Shown here: one piece after another, positions 1-9,487 of the stretch
Layout: each line of letters opens with the position of its first letter
Numbering within the stretch: the stretch's first letter is position 1
Source: Cichorium intybus
Lineage: Eukaryota > Streptophyta > Magnoliopsida > Asterales > Asteraceae
Length of the DNA stretch: 64,000 nucleotides
Assembly (NCBI GenBank): GCA_023525715.1
Contig: CM042012.1
Span: 44,803,441-44,867,440 of the forward strand
Direction: 5' to 3'
Program-made: the position numbers and the translations under genes
The notes under the pieces: generated by a model
What the model was told of the DNA's origin: nothing
The model's input: the letters and a program-made list of their open reading frames with translations, nothing else
Database searches by the model: none

Positions 1-867
1 AAGGGGATCAGAACACTACGCGCGCCGCGGTTTTCTTAATTACGCGGCGCGGTTGCAGGAAATTTGCAACTATAAATAGAGCCATTCCCAGCCGAAAACC
101 CTAGCAAAGACGCGGTGAAAAATCGACCTGAAGGCTCTTTGACTCCATGATTAAGCATCAGAAACTTCTCAATTGGTATTTTATGTTTTAGAATTTAATT
201 TCATTTGAGTATTAGTTAGCAATTGTGGCTAAGGTCTTTGGGAGTGACAACCACTGACTTTGAGCACTTTAGTTTACTGTTTTTCATAGTTGGTGACTGT
301 ATTGGATCTTTGGAATTCATTTTTGGTTAATGAAAATCATTTGGTTATAAGTAATCTTGGTTTTTTGGTGTTTCATGCTTGATATTGAATTGTGTGTGTT
401 TAGATTGTGTTGGATGTTTATTTTGACCTTGTTGGACTGTTTTCCTTTGCTGATTTCAATAGCCAATTAGGTTAGTTTTTAGGTTTGAGCTTGAGCCAGT
501 GACTGTTCAATTGGATTGTGGTTATTGGTTTGGTTTATGCCTTGGTTTGGTTTATGTTTGGTTTATTTGTATGCCTTTGTGTACTTCGGAATTAGAGATG
601 TACTTCTGATTTCAGAAAGTAACTAGGTTTTGGTTTGAGCTTAGCTTAGTCTATGCTTGTTTTGAGATTGTTCAGTTTGGACTTTGTGGGTTTGATAGTC
701 AAAAGCTTAGAAACTAGGTCCTCTGACTATAGCATGACACTATAGTTGGTAATCTGTCATCTGATCTGACCACGTAGCTCCTGCGGATCGACCCTGACTA
801 CCACTGTGCTAGTGTGTGTGTTAGGTTTTTCTCTTATTTTTGACCGCACGACGACCTAGTAATGTCA
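1..867 (+). repeat. A1 5' LTR (right-hand 867 bp)
   Basis: Base 1 aligns with 7361 in the 3' LTR, so about 260 bp of this LTR lie outside the window and the full length would be about 1127 bp. A TATAAATA box lies at 71-78, preceded by CG-rich palindromic blocks. The LTR ends TGTCA at 867, just before the primer site. Confidence 0.9.
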
Positions 868-872
868 AATTT

Positions 873-890
873 TGGCGCCGTTGCCGGGGA
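873..890 (+). other. Primer binding site, tRNA-Asp type
   Basis: TGGCGCCGTTGCCGGGGA starts five bases after the LTR end. From memory this is the primer site typical of Athila elements (3' end of tRNA-Asp). The same 18-mer occurs in B1 (51429-51446) and, inverted, in B2 (63392-63409). Confidence 0.85.
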
Positions 891-1000
891 GCTGTGAGCT
901 TAGATTAGGTGATTAGTAGGAGTTTAGTTTCTTGATTTTCTTTGAGTTTTATTTAGTAAGTCTTTTTGTTTTTTGTTTTGCGGGCATGTTGCATTAGTGC

Positions 1001-2900
1001 ATGCGTACCCGCAGGGGTGAGCAAGTATCCCCTTTGCAATTTGATCCTGAAATTGAGAGAACTGCGCACAAAATCCGTGCCCGTAGGCGTTCCAATATCA
1101 TGAATTTTAGTCACGTTAGTAGTAGTCCAGAGTATATTGCCCAGGAACCTTCGGGTGAGGCAACAGGGATGTCTTTTATTCCCCCGGTTTCGGAGTTTCA
1201 ATTCGGGAGCACGAGTGCTTCTGGTGGTGCAGTTTCAGCCCCTTTACCCATACCATCATGCACTCCGCCATCGATTCCACCATTTCCACCAGTATCACAA
1301 CCACAATCCACCAATCCATTCACCTCTGCAATGTCTTGGGGAGCGCCGACCCGCGATGGCACCCCAGTCTCTAGACAGCAGACACCTACTTCCCAACCAT
1401 TTTCTCAACCACAAGCCGTATTTTTCAAACCTCAAATCACACAACCACATCAATATCAGCCACCTCCTCAGCAACAGTACCAGCATCCAGAAGCAGAAGA
1501 GAGATATGATGAGGAAGACGAGGGATGGGTTCCACCGGCACCTCAGCAACCATGGAACCGAGGTCGAGGACCTCCCAGGAGAACACAGCAGCATCAACAA
1601 CCACCAGGTCAGCAGGAGTATAACGATCAACACTTCTACGGTAACCCTGCTCAACCTTTACATTTTGCACAACCGAGAAGGCAATCAGTTGCATCACATT
1701 TCCAGCCACGGGAATATGATGATTCATCGCCAATTTATATTCCTGACAATATTGAATCTCAAGTAGAAATAAGACCTCAATTGTTAAGGATATTACCAGA
1801 GTTTAGGGGGTATAAGCAGGATGACCCTTTCAATCATTTATATGAGTTTATAGCGATTGCCTATGCTAATACCCCTAGAAATACTAATAGGAACATCTTT
1901 AGGCTTAGGTTATTCCCATTCACTCTTAAGGACAAAGCCAAATACTAGTGTACATCCTTACCATCAAATAGCATCACCACGTGGGATCAACTCAAGGCCA
2001 AGTTCCTACAAGAATTCTATCCAGCAAGCAAGACAACGGAGATTAGGAGGGTTATTCACGACTTCCAGCAAAAGCCTAGAGAGGCTTTCCTGAAGCATTT
2101 GATGGGTTGATAGAGCTATTGAGATCCTGCCCGCACCATGAAGTTCCCAAATTGCAGTTAGTGAAATTGTTCTTTGAAGGAGTCAACGAAACACACCAAG
2201 CTATGATAAATGCCTCGTCAAGCGGGACATTTATGTGGCAAGATCCAGAAGAAGCCTGGCAGTTCTTGGAACAATTAAGCAATGGCTCCAAGGAAAATTT
2301 TTCTACAAGGAAGACTGTGGGTACAGCAGCAGTGGGAGCTGATGCTGATTGGAAGAAAGAGGTGAAAAAGGAAATAAGTGAATTAAATAAGAAGTTTGAC
2401 AGGCTCATGTCAACGCTACAGAATAGACCTCAGGGTCAATCACAAGGAGGTCAAGGAAGACAGAAAACTCAGGAGGCAAACCAAGTTTATGGCCAGGGTC
2501 AAGGTCAGTACAACAAACAGACCGTATAATCAAGGGCAGCAGCAGAACTTCAACAACCAGAGGCAAAATAATTACCAAGGTCAATCGTCTAATCAGCCTA
2601 GGTCATACCAGCCCACAAACAATAATGGAAATGCGAGTGGGAGTGGTAGCAACAATAATAATCGGGGGGCCAACACTGCTGTCAACAATGCCCCAGGGAC
2701 TCAAGAAGAGATGATTGCAAAAATGTACGAAATGTTCAGTGCTACTCAGCAGCAGTCCCAAGCTAATGCAAAACCTATCGCGAACATGGAAAGACAAATA
2801 GGGGAAAGACAAATAGGACAAATGGTTGAGGATCAGCGAAAAAGAGACAATGGAAAGTTGCCTAGTGCTACGGAGGTTAATCCAACCCATAATCAGCGAT
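1001..2900 (+). pseudogene. Athila-type gag (A1), broken
   Basis: The frame starts MRTRRGEQVSPL, the usual style of an Athila gag N-terminus. It runs through a Pro/Gln-rich region to the capsid-like block PQLLRILPEFRGYKQDDP and FRLRLFPFTLKDKAKY. A TAG at 1946-1948 replaces what is probably a Trp codon. The gag continues with FLQEFYP, a frameshift near 2090 (at REAF), LLRSCPHHEVPK and LVKLFFEGVN, then a second frameshift near 2525 into an Asn/Gln-rich linker. At least one stop and two frameshifts mean no functional protein. I see no zinc knuckle. Product identity is certain at the family level only. Confidence 0.85.
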
Positions 2901-4120
2901 CTAGGAAGGAGCACGTGAACACTGTTGAAACTGAATGGAGAAAGGTTACTTTGAAAGATTTATTAGATCCAGGAAGTGAGACAGAACCTGGGAAAGAAGA
3001 AAAAGAACAGGAGAAAGTGGAAAGTAAAGAGGAAGGTAAGGAAGAAAAGGAAATTCCTGTTGAGGAGGGAACTCAACTCAAGATAGATAAGGAGGTTAAG
3101 GATGAAAAGCAGTCAGTGATAGCAGGAATCAAACAGAAAAAGAAAGATAAGAAAGGGAAGAAGAAACATGAAGCACCTAAACCAATAGGGCCATTGATAA
3201 ACCAACATCTGTGGGAGGAACTCAAGGACGCTCCTGAAGATACAACAATTCTTCAGGAGATGTGCGAAAGAAATGGAGAAAGTAAGATTCCCACACCAGA
3301 CACCATTAGATTGACAATTAAGGCAAGCGAGGCACTGTTGCGAACACTGCCCAAAAAGGAGAAGGACCCTGGATCACCATTGATCACCACTACTGTAGGA
3401 GACGTGGTTATTCGGAACACTTTACTAGATTTGGGAGCTAGTGTAAATGTGCTACCGGGGTACTTGTATGATAAGTACAAGAATGAAGACTTAGAGCCAG
3501 CAAAGATTGTGCTGTAGCTGGCTGACCAGTCAACAAAAGTATCCCTAGGAAAATTAACCAATGTTATAGTCAAGGTTGGGGACTTCTTTTATCCTGTAGA
3601 TTTCCTGGTCATGGAGTATTAAAGTTTGGAAGATGCGCCTGCGCTCATTTTAGGACACCCATTTTTAGCTACGGCTGGCGCTGTGATTGACTGCAAGACG
3701 GGGAATATGGACATCTCCTTTGGAACGCGAAAAAGGAGACTGAATATGTTTGGTTGCCCTGTATCTTTATCTCCACGGGACGATGATAAGCAACTGAATA
3801 AAAGTGTGTTAATGGAGCCTGGGATTAAGAATAAAGGAAAAATATGGACGCGAACAGGAGAAGGAGCAAATGAGGAGATTTTAAAGGAAACAAAGGATCA
3901 CCCGTTGGCTACTATTGACAAGGAACAATTGCTGGATATGATGGAGATGCTAGAAGCAAGACACCAACAGTATGAAAAAGAATCAAGAGAAAGGGAAGCA
4001 AAAGTTTTCAAGCTTCTAGAATCGCAACAACAATGGATTAGTGGAGTGAGTGATAGGATGAATCAACTCACATCCTTAATGTCAATGATGGCTCATAACT
4101 TCGTACCAGAGTTCAAGTAG
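2901..4120 (+). pseudogene. Athila-type aspartic protease plus coiled-coil tail (A1), broken
   Basis: A Lys/Glu-rich spacer leads to PLITTTVGDVVIRNTLLDLG and ASVNVLP, the retropepsin-like active-site region (D-L-G-A). TAG at 3515-3517 and TAA at 3619-3621 interrupt it. Beyond them, ALILGHPFLATAGAVIDC is the usual protease C-terminal part. In an autonomous Athila element the reverse transcriptase should follow. Here the frame instead runs into a predicted coiled coil (about 3925-4120: EQLLDMMEMLEARHQQYEKE onward) and stops at 4118-4120. The loss of RT, RNase H and integrase looks like a clean internal replacement rather than decay. Whether the coiled coil is a family trait cannot be judged from one copy. 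Confidence 0.75.
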
Positions 4121-4168
4121 ATGTCATCTGGAGTTCAGGAAGAGGAAGAATAGGAATAGTAGCAGTAT

Positions 4169-4230
4169 GTCTGGCTGAAGAGGTTAAACTTAGCGCTTGT
4201 TAAGAGGCAACCCATCGTGTCATAGGTTAG
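4169..4230 (+). other. Conserved inter-ORF block (A1 copy)
   Basis: A block of about 60 bases containing AAACTTAGCGCTTGTT and AGGCAACCCATCGTG lies between the first reading frame and ORF-B. Near-identical blocks occur at the same place in B1 (52832-52893) and B2 (61961-62024, inverted), although the flanking sequence is much less alike. It holds no reading frame of note. I recall similar blocks in other Athila-like elements, but did not check. Confidence 0.7.
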
Positions 4231-4469
4231 GTTCTGTATTTCTTAGAAATATTTAGAAAAAATCTTATCATTAATTGCAGGTACTAGTGGTCCAAGGCAA
4301 GTGTGGGGTCGTGTGAAGAATTTGAAAATTTTAATGACCGCGCCGCGGTTTGTGCATATGCGCGATGCGGGATCGTAAACCAACCCGATGCGCAAGGGTT
4401 GATTTGGTGACACGCGCGCCGCGGGTTGTGCAATTGCGCGACGCGGGAATCGATCGGTCGGTTTTCCTC

Positions 4470-4903
4470 CATATTAAGGTAACTCGCGACACTATTCACA
4501 CACACCACGACTCGGAGCTCTGATCAACAAAAATTTCTCGCATTTTTTCTTGCTCATTTCATTCCTACTACTACGGTACGTCATTCTAACTAGCTATTAC
4601 TCGTTTAAATTAGTGATTAGGTAGTTAATTTGAGTGATTTGTTCAAAAAGTTCAAAACTTAGAAATCGCCAATGATAACTCATAGGTTGTTTGTTTTGCC
4701 AAATAGAGACCCTAGATGAGTTAGTCGGCACTTAGGCTACCTTGTGGTGTTCTTGGATTGAATTTAAACAGGTTAAAACTCGATTTTGAGTTTGAATTTT
4801 GGAAACCGCCGCTCGGCGCACCGTGCCCTTGCCCATGGGCCGCGCCGCGGTGCGGTGGAGAAGAAAAGGACTTATTTTGCAAAAAAAATTCGTTTGTGCA
4901 GAT
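4470..4903 (+). promoter_or_regulatory. Internal promoter and 5'UTR intron of ORF-B (A1, degenerate)
   Basis: Aligned with B1 and B2, this copy has ATATTAAGG (4471-4479) in place of TTTATAAGG. It has a donor-like ACG|GTACGT with the intron starting at 4576, and an acceptor TTTGTGCAG ending at 4901, two bases before ATCATG. The putative intron is 326 bp. The TATA box is degraded, so promoter activity is doubtful in this copy. Confidence 0.45.
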
Positions 4904-6069
4904 CATGTTCAGACTAGACCACGATTTTCTTCAGTTTCCAGAGGGGCCACACTTTGACCGGTCGCCGGGTTCTAGAGGCGACCGTTATTGACAGGGCCAT
5001 CCTCGGGGATGCCGGGCTCTGGGGCGAGATAGAGCCGTTTCTACACCGCACCTGGACCCATGGGGATACTTCTTTTACTTGCCGGGGCTGGGACAGGCTC
5101 ATGGCCATCGATGAGGACGTTGTGTACACGGAGCTCCTACTGGAGTTCCTTTCGACCATTGAGTACACACCGAGGGCGACAGACCCGCGGGCGAGGTTGA
5201 TTCGATTCATGTTGGGGGCATGCATAGGGAGTGCAGCCTTCGGGAGTTCGGGAGGCGCACTGGGATATACACGGAGGCGGATCTTCAGCACCGCCATTTT
5301 GCACAGTTTATTGATGCGTGTATTCAGGGGCAGCCTGAGAGGCCTGCCAACATGGAGGTTTGGACACCATTGTCCAACATATTTTACGAGGCGGGGACCT
5401 CCCGGGAGAGCCATCTCCGTGATCCACTCCACCGCCTCATGCACCGCATCGTCTCCACATCCATCATGCAGAAGGAGGGGGGCGAGAAGGTGTCCGGGGA
5501 GGACATGACGTTTTTCTGGGTCCTTCTCGACCCCTCCAGGTTTCTTCACCTCCCCTTCGCCTTAGCTGTTGCCCTATCCACCCGTGCGACGGGTGCCTCC
5601 GCCAGCAGTCTATTGGGCCGGGGATACTTCATCACCCGCCTGGCCCGATCATACCGGATCCTCACTGCCCGCACTGTCGCCACCTTGACCGCTTTACCTC
5701 CATCTCGCACTTCCTGCGCGAGCATTGGAGAGCATGGGGCTGATTCAGCAGCAGCGCCCGGGACAGTTTATCAGGGCAGAGACCGAGGCACCCCAGGACC
5801 CCCAGCCAGCGTACGCCCAACCTGGCAGGAGACGCAGGAGGTAGCCAGCACCGGCAGAGCCAGCTCCACAGCCACAACCACAGCAGCAGGAGGACCCATC
5901 GGCCATCCACCGATTGGAGGCCAGGGTCGCTAAGATGAAGGACCAGCTCGTGTGGATCGGGGAGGTACTTTTGGATCTAGCCACCCAGCAGGGTCAGCGC
6001 CCCCGACCATTCCCAGCCAGAGCCCACGATCATGAGGCTGGATCTTCCAGGCCACTAGGTGGCAGTTGA
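4904..6069 (+). pseudogene. ORF-B (Athila ORF-1-like protein), broken A1 copy
   Basis: The copy starts MFRLDHDFLQFP at 4904 and loses about 20 codons and its frame near 4950. It continues as RRVLEATVIDRAILGDAGLW, shifts frame again near 5218, and carries on as REFGRRTGIYTEADLQHRHF and SRESHLRDPLHRLMHRIVST. The C-terminus is a Pro/Gln-rich part ending near the TGA at 6067-6069. It aligns along its length with the intact 392-residue ORF-B proteins of B1 and B2. The body resembles the ATHILA ORF-1 family (Pfam PF03078, by memory). It lies where the env-like frame of autonomous Athila elements lies. I see no signal peptide or membrane segment. Confidence 0.75.
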
Positions 6070-7100
6070 TGTATTTTTCTTTTTCTTTTTTTATATTTTT
6101 TTGGTATATATGTACTGTACCTATGACACACTTCTATCTTTTGTCTGTATATTTTATATATTTTATTTTTTTATGTTTGCTTTTAATGTCTTGTTGAGTT
6201 CTGCATGTTATACCAAATGGGAGGAGTTGTCCCAGATAAGTGTGGGGTCACCGTGCCTCCTCCACTTGTCTTAACCACCGACGTGTTCACTGTTGCGCTA
6301 CAACTCCAGAATGCAAAATCAAGGACTTTTTGTTCGAATTTATACCTGTGATACCGAGTACCAACCAAGCAATCCACCGTCCCGAAGGGGTAACTCTTTC
6401 TCCCTTGTTCTAAATAATAATTTTTGTACAACGGGGACGTTGTACGGTTTTAAGTGTGGGGTGTGGACGGTCGAAAGAGTAGTTTTTTGAAATATTTGCG
6501 GGAAAAGACTAATTTTCAAAATTTTTTGCAACTTTTTCAAATTTTTAATAAATTGTAATTTTGAAACGAATGGTTTGTGATTGTGATAGCAGTGGCATCT
6601 TTCAATAGATACTATTTAGTTGTGATCATGCTATTAGTTAGTCAAACAAGTTGAGTTTTATGAGTTTAGACGATTAGTGTGTTTTAGGATTGGAATTTAG
6701 GAAGGAAATGCCAATCTGTGGCATTTGTTGTTCGAGCCGGTAGGACTAAAATGGGTGGGGCTTATGTACCTTGCCACCTAAGATCGTCTGGTCTGGGATG
6801 GTATTTCCGGAAGCTCGTTACACGGACAGTATCGAAAGTCATGGACAATTCCTTAATGGCCTTTAGATACTGAATGAGTAAGTACACTTCATTGTGGACA
6901 GAAAATTTGTAATCAAGGGTTCTCTAGAAAGCCATGAATTCCAAAGAACATTCTAATTAGGTTTTCATGAACTATTTCACTCTAACTCATAGGGCAATAA
7001 GCTTTGAAACTGAACACAGTCAAAAATTGTTTGAGTCTTAGTTAGAATTTATTAAAAACTCTCTTGCTTGGGGACAAGCAAGACACAAGTGTGGGGTGTT
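6070..7100 (+). other. A1 3' untranslated region with polypurine tract
   Basis: No gene is present. The stretch contains three copies of AAGTGTGGGGT (6238-6248, 6452-6462, 7087-7097). The last abuts the 3' LTR and is the likely plus-strand primer. A fourth copy is at 4299-4309. The region aligns throughout with 54752-55780 of B1 and, inverted, 59079-60118 of B2. Confidence 0.75.
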
Positions 7101-8180
7101 TGACAACGCCTAGTGATATTACATATTTTAGTCGTTGTTGAGCCATATTCTTAGTGAAATTATATCATATATATCGTGGTATTCTCATCTTTCGTACCAG
7201 TACTTGTTTGGAAGAAAATAATGAAAACAGGGACCAAAAGCGTGCAAATTGGAGAAAGTTAGAGAAAGAGATAAAAATCAGGAAAATACGTACGCGTGCC
7301 GCTGTAGCAAGAAGGCACGGCACGGCTTTGAGGCGGTGGAACAAATTCAAATGCCGAAAAAATGGGATCAGATCACTACGCGTGCCGCGGTTTTCTTAAT
7401 TACGCGGCGCGGTTGCAGGAAATTTGCAACTATAAATAGAGTCATTCCCAGCCGAAAACCCTAGCAAAGACCCGGTGAAAAATTGACCTGAAGGCTCTTT
7501 GACTCCGTGATTCAGCATCAGAAACTTCTGAATTGGTATTTTATGTTTTAGAATTTAATTTCATTTTAGTATTAGTTAGCAATTGTGGCTAAGGTCTTTG
7601 GGAATGACAACCACTGACTTTGAGCACTTTAGTTTACTGTTTTTCATAGTTGGTGACTATATTGGATCTTTGGAATTCATTTTTGGTTAATGAAAATCAT
7701 TTGGTTATAAGTAATCTTGGTTTTTCGGTGTTTCATGCTTGATATTGAATTGTGTGTGTTTAGATTGTGTTGGATGTTTATTTTGACCTTGTTGGACTGT
7801 TTTCCTTTGCTGATTTCAGTAGCCAATTAGGTTAGTTTTTAGGTTTGAGCTTGAGCCAGTGACTGTTCAATTGGATTGTGGTTATTGGTTCGGTTTATGC
7901 CTTGGTTTGGTATATGTTTGGTTTGTTTGTATGCCTTTGTTTACTTCTGAATTAGAGATGTACTTCTGATTTCAGAAAGGAACTAGGTTTTGGTTTGAGC
8001 ATAGCTTAGTCTATGCTTGTTTTGAGATTGTTCAGTTTGGACTTTGTGGGTTTGATAGTCAAAAGCTTAGAAACTAGGTCCTCTGACTATAGCGTGACAC
8101 TATAATTGGTAATCTGTCATCTGATCTGACCACGTAGCTCCTGCGGATCGACCCTGACTACCACTGTGCTAGGCATGTCA
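7101..8180 (+). repeat. A1 3' LTR (1080 bp, with 47-bp deletion)
   Basis: Starts TGACAACGCC and ends TGTCA. TATAAATA is at 7431-7438. Compared with the 5' LTR it lacks the bases equivalent to 813-859, the interval between two CTAG tetramers, so 1080 + 47 matches the expected 1127 bp. Confidence 0.9.
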
Positions 8181-9485
8181 ATGCTCTAGACATATGACTG
8201 GAAATAGGGAGTATCTCAGGGATTATAAAACTTTGGATGATGCAGGAAACGTTCGCTTCGGTAACAACGACACTTGTCCCATTCGTGGTTATGGAAAAAT
8301 TACAAATGGACAATTCATAGTCAACAGAGTGGCATTTGTTGAAGGATTAAAGCACAACCTTGTAAGTATTTCTCAATTGGTTGTTGGAACTTGCAATGAT
8401 GTAACATTCAACAATCAAGGGAGTATCATTATGAAGGAAGCCACAAATGAAGTACTTCTGAAGTCAGAAAGAAAGTGTTCGATGTTTCCCTTGAATCTAA
8501 AGCCTGTGACTGGTGGGCAATCTCTATGTCTTTTGTCCAAAGCAAACTCAGATATCAGTTGGTTATGGATTTGGTTCGTGGTATTCCGGCTCTCAAGTTC
8601 GATAATGACTCACTTTGTTCTGCTTGTAAACATGGCAAGAAAACAAAACAAAGGCATCCAACTGTGATTAATCCAAAAATCACCGAACCTCTTTCACTTC
8701 TTTATATGGATCTTTGTGATCCATCCGCAGTAGAGTCAATTGGAAAGAAGAAGGATATTCTTGTGATTGTTGATGACTATTCAAGGTTTACATGGGTCTT
8801 ATTTTTAAGAAACAAGTCAGACGCAGCTGAAGAAATCATCAACTTCATCAAGAACATGGAAATAATGCTCAACAAGACAGTCCGAACTGTACACAGTGAC
8901 AATGGTTCGGAGTTCAACAATCAAACCCTTGATAGATTTCTGAAGAAAAAGGGGATTAGTCACAATTTCTCCGCACCATATACTCCTCAACAAAATGGTG
9001 TTATTGAAAGACGAAATCGCTCTTTATGTGAAGCAACTAGAACTATGCTCAATTTTGCAAACTTGCCCATGTACTTCTGGGCCGAAGCCATTTTTACTGC
9101 TTGCTTCACTCAAAACAGATCATACATCCACAAGAGATTTCTTATAACACCCAACGAAGTACTCAACCGAAGAAAACCAAATGTCAAGTTTCTTCATATC
9201 TTCGGCTGCAGGTGTTTTATACTAAACATGAAAGATCACTTGACAAAATTCAATGACAAATCAGATGAAGTGATATTTCTTAGTTATTCTTAAAATTCAA
9301 AATCCTATAGAGTCATGAATAAAATGACATATAAAATTGAAGAAACCTTCAACCTTTCATTCGATGACTATTATATCAAGAAATCACTACATCCCTTTCC
9401 AATGTCATCTGTCTTTCCTGAACAAGCTGTGGATGCATTTCCAAGCATGACCTTTGATGACGACTTTAACTTCTCTTTGATCCTC
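8181..9485 (+). pseudogene. E pol: pre-integrase and integrase, broken
   Basis: CSRHMTGNREYLRDYK (partly in the junction codons) is the end of the protease-linked conserved block, followed by GYGKITNGQF and NLVSISQLV. After SWLW about 53 bp are missing compared with C (8560s). This removes the first part of the integrase HHCC zinc site and shifts the frame. The core then reads LYMDLCDPSAV, VHSDNGSEF and NGVIERRNRS, so the D,D,E residues are present. A TAA near 9290 and a frameshift near 9475 separate it from the RT frame. Integration activity is not expected because of the zinc-site loss. Confidence 0.85.
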
Positions 9486-9487
9486 CT

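Larger units (their letters stand above)
1..8180 (+). mobile_element. A1: Athila-type (Ty3/gypsy) element lacking RT and integrase, left end outside window
   Basis: The element has an LTR piece, a tRNA-Asp type primer site, a broken gag-protease frame, a broken Athila ORF-1-like frame (ORF-B), a polypurine tract and a 3' LTR. No reverse transcriptase, RNase H or integrase sequence is visible between the protease (about 3720) and ORF-B (4904), so it looks non-autonomous. The two LTRs differ at roughly 24 of 812 aligned positions by eye, about 97% identity, so the copy is older than B1. It is inserted in copia element E: the codons for Ser-Arg-His-Met-Thr-Gly of E start immediately right of the 3' LTR. 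Confidence 0.85.

Noticed and set aside
873..890. Primer-site sequences as parts of tRNA genes
   Set aside because: Only 11 to 18 bases complementary to tRNA 3' ends are present next to LTR ends; no cloverleaf is formed.
4914..5549. 211-codon minus-strand frame opposite A1 ORF-B, and similar long frames opposite or beside ORF-B in B1 and B2 (53774-54289, 60420-61088, 60658-61143)
   Set aside because: Shadows caused by high GC in the third codon positions of ORF-B. They do not keep start, length or frame among the three copies, while ORF-B does.
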